This document shows, in pieces, positions 43,709 through 57,100 of a DNA stretch of 64,000 bases (position 1 is its first letter; each line of letters begins with the position of its first letter). The stretch covers positions 10,354,001 through 10,418,000 of the forward strand of contig OZ176051.1 in assembly GCA_964247055.1 (NCBI GenBank), read 5' to 3'. Under the pieces are notes generated by a model. The model saw only the letters and a list, made by a program, of their open reading frames with translations, had not been told where the DNA came from and searched no databases. The translations under genes were made by a program, and so were the position numbers. This DNA comes from Paragordius varius. Lineage: Eukaryota > Nematomorpha.

Positions 43709-46680
43709 TAATTAACACTTGGATACAACACACTCATTTTAGTCCTTCGATTCAAATTGGGGTAGTTGGATACCCCAGGCCTGTTTAAAATCAAATACTT
43801 TAAAAAATATGGAAGCAATCGAGACCATGGCAAAATTTTGCATTTATATAACATTAATAAACCGAAATATATTAAAAATTTTTTTGAAAAATTCCTCATA
43901 TTATTTATTTTGAGCCAAAACTGAAAGGTAAAAATTTAGTCAACGTGACATGTGTCAAATTTTAAAATTAAAAAATAATACAAAATAAACCGCTTTTTCT
44001 ATTTCTATCAATGTTAGATCTAATTTATATAAAAAATAAGCTTTAGTTTTACCCTTAAAATTAAATGAAGGCGATATTTTGCAAAATTTTTGTAAAATAA
44101 AAATGGCGTCAAAGTAGTTTGAGATGAAACTTTTTTTCAAAACAAAATTTTATCAAGATATTTTGGCATATTTATACAATATTTATCAGGATAGAAGCAT
44201 AAATTTAAATTGGGACCGTTTCCTTCAGTAGTTATTTAAAAATTTTAATTAATATTTAGTCTGGGGTATTTAGATACCCCAATTTGAATCGAAGTGTTAA
44301 ATTAAGTTTTGAAAATCTGTATCAAACTACTTCGACGCCATTTTTATTTTCGCGAAATACCGTGCTTTTTCAGTTGCGCTAAAATTAACCCTTTAACACT
44401 TCGATTCAAATTGGGGTATCTAAATACCCCAGACTAAATTCAAATTAACATTTTTAAAAAACTACTGAAGGAAACGGTCCCAATTTAAATTTATGCTTCT
44501 ATCCTGATAAATATTATATAAATATGCCAAAACATCTTGATAAAATTTTGTTTTGAAAAAAAAGCTCCATCTCAAACTACTTCGACGCCATTTTTATTTT
44601 ACAAAATTTTTGCAAAATATCGTCTTTATTTAATTTTAAGGGTAAAACTAAAGCTAATTTTTTATATAAATTACATCTATCACTGATAGAAATAGAAAAA
44701 GCGGTTTAGTTTGTATTATTTTTCAATTTTACAATTTGACACATGTCACGTTGACGAAATTTTTACCTTTCGGTTTTAGCTTAAAATAAGTAATATCAAG
44801 TATTTTTGTATAAATTTTTTTATATATTTTTGTTTATTAATGTTATATAAGTGCAAAATTTTGCCATGGTTTCGATAGCTTCCATACTTTTGAAAGTATT
44901 TGATTTTAAACAGGCCTGGGGTATCCAACTACCCCAATTTGAATCGAAGGACTAAAATGAGTGTCTTGTATCCAAGTGTTAATTCCAATTGGGGTATCTT
45001 TATATCCCAGGCTAAATTTAAGTTTATATTTTTAAAAAACGGAAACGGTCTTCATTCAAATTTGTGCTACTATCTTAAAAAAAATTATATTAATAGGCCA
45101 AAATATATAAATAAAATTTCGTTTTGAAAATAGGTTCCATGAGGATTTCGACGCCATTTTTATTTTACAAAATTTTTGCAAACCTATGTCATTTAACACT
45201 TGGCAACACATTCATTTTAGTCCTTCGATTCAAATTCGGGACTAAAATACCCCAGCCTGTTTAAAATTAAATTCTTTAAAAAATATGGAAGGAATCGAAA
45301 CCATTGCAAAATTTTTCACTTATGTAACATTAATAAACCGAAATATATCAAAAGTTTTATTCAAAAATATTTGATATTACTTATTTTAAGCTAAAAGCGA
45401 GAGGTAAAAATTTAGTCAAAGTGACATCTGGGAAATGGTAAAATTGAAAAATAATACAAAATAAACGGCTTTTTCTATTTCTATTAATGTTATATGTAAT
45501 TTAAAAAAAAACATTGGCTTTGATTTTACCCTTAAAAATAGGGACGATATTTTGCAAAAATGTCTTAAAATAAAAATGGCGTCAAAGTAGTTTGAGATGG
45601 AACTTTTTTTTCAAAGCAAAATTTTATATAGATATTTTGGCATATTTATGTAAATTTTATTAGGATAGAAGCATAAATTTAAATTGGGACCGTTTCCTTC
45701 AGTAGTTTTTTTGAAAATCCAAATTTAAAATTAGTCTGGGGTATTTAGATACCCCAATTTGAATCGAAGTGTTAACACTTAAATACAACACATCCATTTT
45801 AGTCCTTCGATTGAAATTGGGGTAGTTAGATACCCCAGGCCTGTTTAAAATTAAATAATTTAAAAAAATATGGAATGAATTGAAACCATTTCAAAAATTT
45901 GCACATTTATAACATTAATGAACCGAAATATATAAAAATTTTACTCAAAATACTAAATGTTACTTATTTTTAAGTAAAACCTCAAGGTAAAAATTTAGTC
46001 AATACATGTGTGCATTGGCTAAATTTCAAAATAATACAAAATAAACCACTTTTCCTGTTTCTATCAATGTAAGATGTGATTTAAATAAAAAAATAGCTTT
46101 CATTTTAGCTTTAAAATCAAATAATCACGATATTTTACAAAAATGTTGTAAAATAATGGCGTCGAAGATAGAACTTTTTTTTCAAAACAAAATTTTATTT
46201 AGAAATTTCGGCTTATTTATATAATTTATATTAGGATAGAAGCATAAATTGAATTGGGACCGTTTCTTTCAGTAGTTTTTTAAAAATTTCAACTTAAACA
46301 TAGCCTGAGGTAATTAGATACCCCAATCTGAATCCAAGTGTTTATTTTTAAGGCGAAATTAAAGCTATTATTTATTTAAATAACATTTAACATTGGTAGA
46401 AATAGAAAAAGTGGTTTATTTTGTATTATTTTTCAATTTTTCCAACGCGTTACGACTAAATTTTTACCTTTGGTTTCTGATTAAAATAGGTAATATCAAG
46501 TATTTTAAAATAAGTTTTTGCATATTTCCATTTATTAATGTTATATTTTGCCATGGTTTCGATTCCTTCCATATTTTTTAAAGTATTTAATTTTGAAAAA
46601 TCCGAAGTATTCAACTAGCCCAATTCGAATCGAAGGAGTAAAATGAATGTGTAATATTCAAGTGTTTTTGGAATCGTTTC
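43709..46680. mobile_element. Cluster of TTAA-flanked non-autonomous elements (about five copies)
   Basis: Units of about 570-600 bp start TTAACACTT, run into CGATTCAAATTGGGGTA.. with a GGGGTATCTAGATACCCC-like palindrome, and end GAATCGAAGTGTTAA. Approximate units: 43709-44305 (forward), 44393-44987 (inverted), 45194-45776 (forward), 45773-46341 (forward, sharing TTAA with the last), 46341-46670 (inverted, partial). All share inner blocks such as CTACTTCGACGCCATTTTTA and GGACCGTTTCCTTCAGTAG. TTAA at the borders and CACTT ends suggest piggyBac-type mobilisation (inference). No transposase is present. Confidence 0.65.
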
Positions 46681-48166
46681 CAACTAATCCATATTTTTTA
46701 AATGTTTGATTTAAAGTGTGGGGTCCGTGACCCTGCTTTAAATTGAAGGACTGAAATGAATGTGTAACATCAAAATGTTAATAAGAAGGCTTAAAAAATA
46801 GAATACACTGCGTCCAATTTAGAGGATTATAAAAATATCTTGATAAAAATATTTTCTGATAAAAAAATATCGGGATTATCAAAGAACTAAACTAGACCTT
46901 AAATATTTTTTTAATATTAGAATTTAAATGGCTTTGGAATATGAAACTACCCCAAAGTCAATCTTATATAAGCCGAATTTAAAAATATGCTTACTTCAGC
47001 CTTATATTATGGTTGAAAAACGTTAATCACACTTCATTTCGGGCAGGTTTTATATCACAGCGAAATTTGAAAAATATAAAATTATGGAATTAAGCCCAAA
47101 TTATAAATATGCTTTATTTAGGTAGGTGGACAAAAAATTTTTTTAAAAAAAATATATTTGTAAATCCTCATCTCAAACTTTTTCTCCGCCATTTGTTCCT
47201 TAAATTTTTTAAATCGTTAATAAAACAGCTATATAAAAATTTATGATTAGAAAATGTAAGTAATTTTTAATCACCTTTCAAGTTGCATATACTAGCAAAA
47301 ACCTAATATTTATTGACAGTAAAAGCGGTTTAGGTATATCGTGTTTTGAAGCTGCCCCGATTTAGGCTTAGAAGCAAAACTCTAAAATATACAAGATTTT
47401 GATCAAATGAAAGAATAATGTTTATTTTAACAAATCTTAAAAGAGTAGTTTATTGACATAAAGATCTCGGTTATAAAACTACCCAATATGTCATCACGGA
47501 CAGAACAGTGAAAATGTAACAAAGTGTTAACTTTAATCCGTGACCTTATGGGGTAGTTTTGCCAGAGCGAGAAATTCCAATATTTTAAAAAGTATTTGAG
47601 GTATTATGACTCATTACCTTTGGAGGTAGTTTAAATCCCGAAAAGATTTTAGTTTGACTATAAAGCCGAAGTTCTAAATATGCTTTTTTAACCTTTTACC
47701 GCATTATACAATTTATATAAAAAAACTGTAAAATTCTCATCTCAAACTTTTTTGGTGCCATTTTTTTCAATTTTTTTACCTCGCTATTGCAACAGGCAAA
47801 TATATATATTATAATATATGTAAATAATTAACTTTAAAAGGATTTCATACATTTTATCAGCAGCTGTTCGTTTCAATCGTGTTTTGGAGATGTCCCAATA
47901 TTGGACTTTAGAGTCACAAAACTTAAAAAATATAATTTTTTATTCTAAAACAAACCATATTTACACAATTGAGCTTAAATATAAACCCAATATATTAACA
48001 AAAAAGAAGTGTAAAGCTTTCACACATTTTACCAAAAATGATAAAAAAAATTGCTAAAAGCTAAATGCCTCATTCCAAAAATATCACTATATCGCAATAT
48101 TTTTATACAATTGTAATATTTTTACAGTGTCTACAAAAAATTCCCTGATAAAATATATATAAATAT
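46681..48166. other. Intergenic, probable old repeat debris
   Basis: No gene seen. Motifs such as CATCTCAAACTTTTT.(C/G)(G/T)CGCCATTT and GGGGTAGTTT recur near 47160, 47570 and 47750 and recall the neighbouring TTAA-flanked family, so this is probably older, diverged copies. Confidence 0.35.
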
Positions 48167-48401
48167 ACATATATTAATGTGACCAGATATTTAGAACCAT
48201 GGCGCAGTACAAAATTAAAACATACTTTGCCTATTTTTTAACCGGATTTTTGGCGTTTTATATTAAATGATATTGTTCGTTACTATTTATAAGCTCATTA
48301 GTAATAATTAAAATATCCAACAATAAATTTATTAAAAATTTAATATAAATGTATGTACATATAATTATATCATATGTTATATATATGAATATATAATAAT
48401 A

Positions 48402-51400
48402 CTAGCGTAAATCTCGTGCTGCTACGCAGCCCGAGGAAGTTCTTCGGACTAGTGGGGATATTTAAAAAAAGGGACAATAAAATGATCCACATATGTGGAT
48501 TATTTCTATTTCTAAACATTATTTATTAGCTATGATCTCATAGGAATTTCAAAACGGTGCATTCATACTAATATATTGTTTACTTGGGCGAAAAATAATT
48601 CCAACAATTTGAATTTTTTGGAAAAATGGCATTTTACGGGAGGAGCGGATAAAAAGAGGGCCTTAATTAAAAAAGCGAGCGGATTATGTTCGGCGCAATC
48701 GAATATGAGTAAACAAAAATCATATTTATAATTGAATAGTCCAACACGTCCAGAAAATTCTCTCAAAGACACGATTTTTGTGGACTTCTGTTTTTAAAAA
48801 AAACCGTTTTTTACACGGGGTAGGCCCGAACTGGGGGCCTTATTCAAAAAAGGGCAAAGATATTGTTGAAGCATTCATTAATGATTATATTTTTTCGACA
48901 TTTGGATTTGAATGGATCTACCGGTTTCCCGGAAATAGATCACCAAGCCTAATGTGACCAGATATTTTGAACTTTGACGCAGTACAAAATTAAAATATAC
49001 TTTGCCTGTTTTTACACCATCAATGTGGTATATCACACAGTTTGCACAAAAAATATCCAGATGAAATATATATATTCTAATAGGAAAATATCAGGATTTT
49101 CATGGTGCTTTTGATTAAATTTAAAGATATGGGCTTTGAAGGTTGCAATTTTTTTGGCTCTTTTAAAATGGACTGTTCTCTTATAATCAACGCAAAAATT
49201 CCGACATTGTGCAATAAATTAAATATATGTTAAATTTTGATATCGACTAAATATATTTTTAATTTTGGCAAAATTTTGTTAAAAGTACTTCATACTATTT
49301 TGAGCATGATGGACACGATATAAACGGTTGAGATGTTATACACTGTAAATATATAATTCGAACTCAGAATTTTGATTAAAATATTCGTTCATTATCAAAG
49401 TTATGTTAAATAAAAATTGTGTTTTTTACAAAAATTCACCAAAATTTGAAAGCAAACAAACCTTTAAATTAAAATTCTTAATGTTTAACATCATCATTGA
49501 GAAAAGGGTTTTATTATATCTTAAAGCATTATACCGTTTCCAACATGCTTCAAAATCGTTAGTAGTACGCTTCAACAAAATATCTCAAATTTGTTTATAA
49601 GAAAATTAAAAATTAAAGTTTAGAAAAAAAAATTAAGTTATTACATACCTCCCATCTAATGAGTGTAGAAAACGAAAACTCTTAATTTTGTAATACGAAT
49701 AAAAAAGGTTATTTCGAAATCATATGCCATTTATAATAAATTTAAAATCCGTTTGATAATTATAACAAAAATGAGCTTTTTAAACTTGAACAAACATTTA
49801 TTAAAATATCATAAATTAATTTATTAATTTTAAATTTTGAGGCACCTCTTTTTGCGGAAGCCCTGAGCGAAAGAGCTATTAGCCCGAATCTAACGGTGGC
49901 CGAGATTTATATTTCGCCACTGCGCGAAAGGCTGCAATCATAAGCGGTTTGATCGATCCAAAATCCAATTATATGCATAACACTGGACAACAAATTTTTA
50001 TGCCATTCGAGTTTTTTGAATTTTCTGATATTTAGTATCATTTTAACAGAAAATCTGAAATAAAAATTACAACTCGTTGGAAGAATTTTGTATAATTTGA
50101 TTTTTTTGATTATGCGCCCTCTTTATCATTTACTAAAAAATATTTTTCTTTCAAAATATACAAGTAATGCCCATTTGTAATATATCATTCGAAAGAGTAA
50201 TAAAAACTCTATAAAATGCATACTAATATGTATTACATCGACAGTTAATATTGGACACAAAGAGCGACAAACGCGCGAAGCGAGAGCATTTTTTTAATTA
50301 TTATATTTTTAAAACTAATAGATGAAAATAGCTCAAATTTTGTTTAGATGGTAATGAATGTCCAAAAAAGATAACACAAGAAAGTTCTTTTGATTAAAAC
50401 ATTTTTTTATTGCTTTTATGTCACTCAAAACAGCCATTTTTAAGTTTTTTGTTTTTTAAAAACTACCATCTCATCAATATTAATTTATTTTCTTTATAAT
50501 GCTGATAATTTCGAAATTTTAAAGATAAAAACAAAGTTTAAGGTATTTTTGATCTTTTATGGCCATTATGAAATAAATTTACAGTTATAACTATGCATTT
50601 TAGTATCCACTAGGTAAAATATTTATGATAATAATAATTTTTATTAAAAAAGCAAGCCAAAAGCTTTTTCAAACATTTTTTTAAATTAAATACTAATATA
50701 ACCCTAATAATTATATTAATATAATTTATATGATTTTCAAATTTTGTCTGTGAAAATTCTTGACTTATTTATGGATTGAAAATTTCGACCATTTAAATCC
50801 AAATAACTTTTACATCCGATTGATTTAAATGACTTACTACCATTTAAAAGATGCAGTATTTTGCGCTCTTTCGAATGATATAAAATAATAGGCTTCATAT
50901 CTAAAACTTTTAATTTTCGAAATTTCGAGTTTATTGTTAAATCGGGGCCAAAAATTTTCGATAAACTCTAAAATAAAAAAATTCTTCCATGCTAGACCAA
51001 TTTTCTTTTCAGATATACTAATTATGTACTTTAATGAAATAAATTTTAATACAAGAATGGCAGTTAAAAAAAGTTTGTTGTCTAGTGTAATTCGAGCAGA
51101 AAATAAAATATTAACCAATAAATAGGCCAATCTTATTTTACCGCAATAAATTATTACTTTACAAATTATGGGGTATTTTTACAAAGGTTACTATTTCAAA
51201 TTATAAAATATTTTTTTTGAATAAATAAAAGATAATTAATATATATCCATAAATAAATATTTTTTTTAATTTCAAAAAGCAGTACAAAAGTAGGCGCAGT
51301 ACAGTCGCAGTTTTTTTCTGAAAATCCAGTACTGTACTGCGAAAAACAGCCTATCTGGTCACATTAACCAAGCCACTACTTTCCATTTTTATAAATATAT

Positions 51401-51403
51401 AGA
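48402..51403 (-). mobile_element. Helitron 1 (non-autonomous), interrupted by a second hAT
   Basis: Read on the minus strand it starts TCTATATATTTATAAAAATG and ends ...GCTGCGTAGCAGC, 12 nt, CTAG, then T: the Helitron signature of 5' TC, a 3' hairpin and CTRR, inserted between A and T. Both ends match Helitron 2 closely. Without the hAT inside it is only about 585 bp and contains one copy of the monomer that forms the satellite of Helitron 2. No Rep/helicase gene is present. Confidence 0.8.
48950..51366. mobile_element. hAT (Tip100-like) non-autonomous element, innermost of the nested trio
   Basis: Ends TAATGTGACCAGATA and CTATCTGGTCACATTA, flanked by the 8-bp duplication ACCAAGCC (48942-48949 and 51367-51374), which is Helitron 1 sequence. 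Inside it aligns with the outer hAT, for example CATACCTCCCA..TAATG, TTTGATAATTATAA, GAGGC.CCT.TTTTGCGGA and GCGAA.GGCTGCA, so both belong to one family. 2,417 bp, with only short open frames. Confidence 0.85.
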
Positions 51404-52730
51404 TTATAATGGTATGTTTGTTTTAAAAAATGCTAATTGTCAAAAACAATATAATTACCAATATATGATAATAAAAATAGAGGGAAACAATATATCTGGT
51501 TTTTATAAGATGTTGCCGTGCAGATAAAATCATTCACACACGATCTTATAAAAGTTCTCTTCCATAGCTTTTTAGAAAAATTACTATTTGACAGCAGGTA
51601 AAACTATGCGTTGATGAAAAAAAGATAGGTAAATGGATAGAAAATTATTCAAATGCCGACTTTGCTACAGTGTAAAATTCAAAAATAATTCAAATAGTTC
51701 TGAGTCTACCCAATGAATGGTATATGACGTGACATAATTATTAATAAATAATATTTTTTTATAATAGTAATAATAACTAAAAATAATAAATTATATATAT
51801 TTTTCAGATTTATGTATTTGTCCCAATAATTTATGGTTTTGCGAAATTTTTTCTAAAGAAGCTTCACAATTTTCTTCTGTATTTTTGACTATTTTGCTTT
51901 CAAAGTATATATTGTGAGTTGTGTTTTTCAGTAGTCCATATTTTGTTTATAGGAAAAGGCACGGAAAAGAAAATTAAAATGGAATTAATGAAAAAATTAT
52001 TGTGTGTGCCAAAATTAAAATAGGTCTATAAAATTGTTTATGCACAAAAGAATGAAAAGACTGGCTAAAAATTAAAGTTTAAGGAAGCAAAAAATTAAGG
52101 AACATACCTCCCACCCAAAACATAAAAAGTTGTTTTTTTTCCTAGAAAAAAAGGTTATATCGAAACTAAATATAATGAATTTTAAAAAGAATATGTTGCG
52201 GAAATAAAAAAATTTTCCGTTTGATAATTATAATTAAAGTAAACTCAAATAAATTTAATTTAGCTGAAACTTATATAAAACAAGATGAATTTTCAAAAGA
52301 TAAAATTACTGAAATATTAATTTATTTTTTGTTTATTTTTGAGGTCGCTTTTGCGGAGCCCTGATTGAAAGGTTGGCCTAAATCTGGAATCTTATATTGA
52401 TAGTTCCGTCACTTCGCGAATGGCTGCATTCATAAGCGATTTGACCGGTCCAAAACCTAACTCCATGTATAATTAGAGCAGAAAATAAAATATTAAAATT
52501 AAAGGCCATAGTTTTTTACAGTTAAAAAAAACCATTTATTTATTTTAACTAAGGGTGCTCTATCGAATTCTACAAACATAACTTGTAAAAATAAATGGTA
52601 ATTAAAACATATTTATAAAAAAAAATTTCAAAAAGCAGTACAAAAGTCAGGGCAGTACAGGCGCGGTTTTTTTTCGAAAACCCAGTACTGTACTGCGAAA
52701 AACAGCCTATCTGGTCACTTTAACATATAT

Positions 52731-53872
52731 ATATTTAAAAGAAAATGTATCAGGATTATCATGAATTTTTTGGTTTCGGCCCTTTGAAGAGTTTAAAGTT
52801 ATTTAAACTCTTGTAAGTGCACAATATCAGAAAATGGTATATATGTGGTATATATTTTTTTGGTCCAAGATAAACGCATTCCAAAAATATCAGTCAAATA
52901 CATCATAAACAATATATAGAAAGCAAAAATATCATTTAACACTTTTAATTTTTAGATGTGGCCTTCAAAAGTCCTAATTTTTTTCGCTCTTCTAAAATAA
53001 GGTGTTTCTCTTAAAAGCGTAATAGGCCGAATTTTTAAAATATTGAGCTTGGTACCTAAAATTTTGAGTTAAACCATTCGCTCTTATATCACTCTGTTAT
53101 TATTTTACCACAAATTTAGCATATTATTATTATAATAATTATTATAAATTATTTTCGATTATTTATTCTAAGCTACGCCAGATTTATTACGAAAGTGTTG
53201 GTTTTATATTTTGCACTATTTTTTAAATTGAAACATTATCTGCTTCAGTATCCATCAGGGATTCTTGGTGAATATCTCTCCAAACTGCGTCACGTCTTGC
53301 TCATTTTGTTAGGAGCCCCTCGGCAAATATAATGCTATGTTTATAAAATAAATAACAATATATCATATTTTTAATATATTATAATGGGATGAAAGAACCT
53401 TTAGTGATAAATTTATATAAACTGATTGGCAATTTAAACAGAAACATGTTGTCAGATAGATATAATTATCCATTGATTTTAAGATATTTTAGTCAATTAC
53501 ATTTAATAGTAATTAATTGTTAGTCAGGCTAGGAAATAGTTATAATAATTTTTAGATATACTTTTTCGGATTTCATCGCTTTATAATTTATCATTAAAAA
53601 TATAAGGAATTTATAATATTATTCGAAATATTTTGGTAATCAGTCAAAAAATTGCTAATTGAACAAGTTATGTATTGTTACAAACAAAATAAATTATTTT
53701 GTTTTTAAATGATTAACAAATTTTCAAATATGTACCGTTAGTTTCAAAGTGATCAATAAAACAAATTTCTTTTGATAATAATAATAATCACACTATTCAC
53801 AAAAAAACTTAATTTTTTGTGGGATGTTTATAATGAGTTCAAAATATATCTGTGATTTTATTTTATTGAGAA
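52731..53872. other. Intergenic between the nested trio and Helitron 2
   Basis: A+T-rich. A block near 52970-53060 (GCTCTTCTAAAATAAGGTG, CTTAAAAGCG) recalls similar stretches near 49150 and 61620, suggesting another dispersed old repeat. No gene seen. Confidence 0.35.
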
Positions 53873-53930
53873 CTAGCGTGAATCTCGTGCTGCTACGCAG
53901 CCCGAGGAAGTCCTTCGGACTTCTGGGGGG

Positions 53931-53943
53931 GGGGGGGGGGGGG
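53931..53943 (+). repeat. Poly-G run (G19, extends both sides of this interval)
   Basis: About 19 consecutive G, from about 53925 to 53943, just inside the 3' hairpin end of Helitron 2. Striking in such A+T-rich DNA; could form a G-quadruplex, or could mark an assembly problem. Confidence 0.85.
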
Positions 53944-54130
53944 TCGAAGTTTGGATTTGAATGGGTCTACCGTTTTTCCTGTAGATCACAAAGCCAGCAT
54001 TTTCCATTTTTATAAATAAGATTACCATAAATAATGTTTTAATATCCATATATCTTTTAACATGCTATACATATGATAGATACTCCTTACTCAGCAGCTA
54101 TCATCAAAGAAACGCTTGACTAAAATTTTT

Positions 54131-57100
54131 GCCTTTTAACAGGGAATACGTGGAATCTTTATTGAATTTTTACGGTCTCATACCTAGGGCGAAAAATCGA
54201 TTTAGAAAATTATTTTTGTGGACTTTGTTTTTTGAAAAAAATGGCATTTTACGGGGGGAGCGGGTAAAAAGAGGGCCTAAATCAAAAAAGTGGCTCGACT
54301 ATGTTCGGCGCAATCGAAAATAAGTAAACAAAAATTATATTTGAAATTGAATGGTCCAACACGTTCTCCGGAAAATTGTCTCAAAAACACGATTTTGTGG
54401 ACTTCTGTTTTCAAAAAAAAACCATTTTTCATACGGGGTGGGCCCGAACTGGGGGCCTATTTCAAAAAAAGGGCGAAGCTATTGTCGGGACATTTATTAA
54501 TGATTATATTTTTTCGATATTTGGATTTGATTGGGTCTACCGGTTTTCCTGTGCCAGATCACAAAGCCAGCATTTTCCATTTTTATAAATATATAGATGA
54601 GGATAAATAATGTATTAATATCCATATATCTTTTAACATGCTATACATATGATAGATACTCCTTACTCAGCAGCTATCATCAAAGAAACGCTTGACTAAA
54701 ATTTTTGCCTTTTAACAGGCAATACGAAAAATCTTTCTCGAATTTTTACAGTCTCATACCGTGGACAAAAAAATACAATCAAAAAAATATTTTTGTGGAC
54801 TTTGTTTTTTTTTGAAAAAAATGGCATTTTACGGGGGGAGCGGGTAAAAAGAGGGCCTAAATCAAAAATGTGACTCGACTATGTTCAGCGCGATCAAAAA
54901 TAAGTAAACAAAATTCATATTTGAAATTGAATGGTCAAACACGTTCTCCAAAAAATTGACTTAACCCATTTTTCACACGGGGTGGGCCCGAACTGGGGAC
55001 CTAATTCCAAAAAAGGGCGAAGCTATTGTCGGGGCATTCATTAATGATTATATTTTTTCGATATTTGGATTTGATTGGGATCACCGGTTTTCCGGAAACA
55101 GTTCACAAAGTTATAGGAAAAATCAGTTTTTAGCGGGTAGCTCCTTACCCAGCAGCTATCATCCAATAAAAGGTGGACTAAAATTTTTGCCTTTTAACAG
55201 GGAATACGTGGAATCTTTATTGAATTTTTACGGTCTCATACCTAGGGCGAAAAATCGATTTAGAAAATTATTTTTGTGGACTTTGTTTTTTGAAAAAAAT
55301 GGCATTTTACGGGGGGAGCGGGTAAAAAGAGGGCCTAAATCAAAAAAGTGGCTCGACTATGTTCAGCGCGATCAAAAATAAGTAAACAAAATTCATATTT
55401 GAAATTGAATGGTCAAACACGTTCTCCAAAAAATTGACTTAACCCATTTTTCACACGGGGTGGGCCCGAACTGGGGACCTAATTCCAAAAAAGGGCGAAG
55501 CTATTGTCGGGGCATTCATTAATGATTATATTTTTTCGATATTTGGATTTGATTGGGATCACCGGTTTTCCGGAAACAGTTCACAAAGTTATAGGAAAAA
55601 TCAGTTTTTAGCGGGTAGCTCCTTACCCAGCAGCTATCATCAAATAAAAGGTGGACTAAAATTTTTGCCTTTTAACAGGGAATACGTGGAATCTTTATTG
55701 AATTTTTACGGTCTCATACCTAGGGCGAAAAATCGATTTAGAAAATTATTTTTGTGGACTTTGTTTTTTGAAAAAAATGGCATTTTACGGGGGGAGCGGG
55801 TAAAAAGAGGGCCTAAATCAAAAAAGTGGCTCGACTATGTTCAGCGCGATCAAAAATAAGTAAACAAAATTCATATTTGAAATTGAATGGTCAAACACGT
55901 TCTCCAAAAAATTGACTTAACCCATTTTTCACACGGGGTGGGCCCGAACTGGGGACCTAATTCCAAAAAAGGGCGAAGCTATTGTCGGGGCATTCATTAA
56001 TGATTATATTTTTTCGATATTTGGATTTGATTGGGATCACCGGTTTTCCGGAAACAGTTCACAAAGTTATAGGAAAAATCAGTTTTTAGCGGGTAGCTCC
56101 TTACCCAGCAGCTATCATCAAATAAAAGGTGGACTAAAATTTTTGCCTTTTAACAGGGAATACGTGGAATCTTTATTGAATTTTTACGGTCTCATACCTA
56201 GGGCGAAAAATCGATTTAGAAAATTATTTTTGTGGACTTTGTTTTTTGAAAAAAATGGCATTTTACGGGGGGAGCGGGTAAAAAGAGGGCCTAAATCAAA
56301 AAAGTGGCTCGACTATGTTCGGCGCAATCGAAAATATGTAAACAAAAATTATATTTGAAATTGAATGGTCCAACACGTTCTCCGGAAAATTGTCTCAAAA
56401 ACACGATTTTGTGGACTTCTGTTTTCAAAAAAAAACCATTTTTCATACGGGGTGGGCCCGAACTGGGGGCCTATTTCAAAAAAAGGGCGAAGCTATTGTC
56501 GGGACATTTATTAATGATTATATTTTTTCGATATTTGGATTTGATTGGGTCTACCGGTTTTCCTGTGCCAGATCACAAAGCCAGCATTTTCCATTTTTAT
56601 AAATATATAGATGAGGATAAATAATGTATTAATATCCATATATCTTTTAACATGCTATACATATGATAGATACTCCTTACTCAGCAGCTATCATCAAAGA
56701 AACGCTTGACTAAAATTTTTGCCTTTTAACAGGCAATACGAAAAATCTTTCTCGAATTTTTACAGTCTCATACCGTGGACAAAAAAATACAATCAAAAAA
56801 ATATTTTTGTGGACTTTGTTTTTTTTTGAAAAAAATGGCATTTTACGGGGGGAGCGGGTAAAAAGAGGGCCTAAATCAAAAATGTGACTCGACTATGTTC
56901 AGCGCGATCAAAAATAAGTAAACAAAATTCATATTTGAAATTGAATGGTCAAACACGTTCTCCAAAAAATTGACTTAACCCATTTTTCACACGGGGTGGG
57001 CCCGAACTGGGGACCTAATTCCAAAAAAGGGCGAAGCTATTGTCGGGGCATTCATTAATGATTATATTTTTTCGATATTTGGATTTGATTGGGATCACCG

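Larger units (their letters stand above)
48175..52722. mobile_element. hAT (Tip100-like) non-autonomous element, outer shell of a nested trio
   Basis: Ends TAATGTGACCAGATA and CTATCTGGTCACTTTA with a perfect 8-bp duplication ACATATAT (48167-48174 and 52723-52730). Just inside the ends lie CAGTAC-rich stretches (GGCGCAGTACAAAA; CCAGTACTGTACTGCG). The TGTGACCAGAT end resembles hAT-Tip100 families. It is interrupted by a Helitron at 48402-51403, so its own sequence is about 1.5 kb. No transposase frame is recognisable. Confidence 0.85.
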
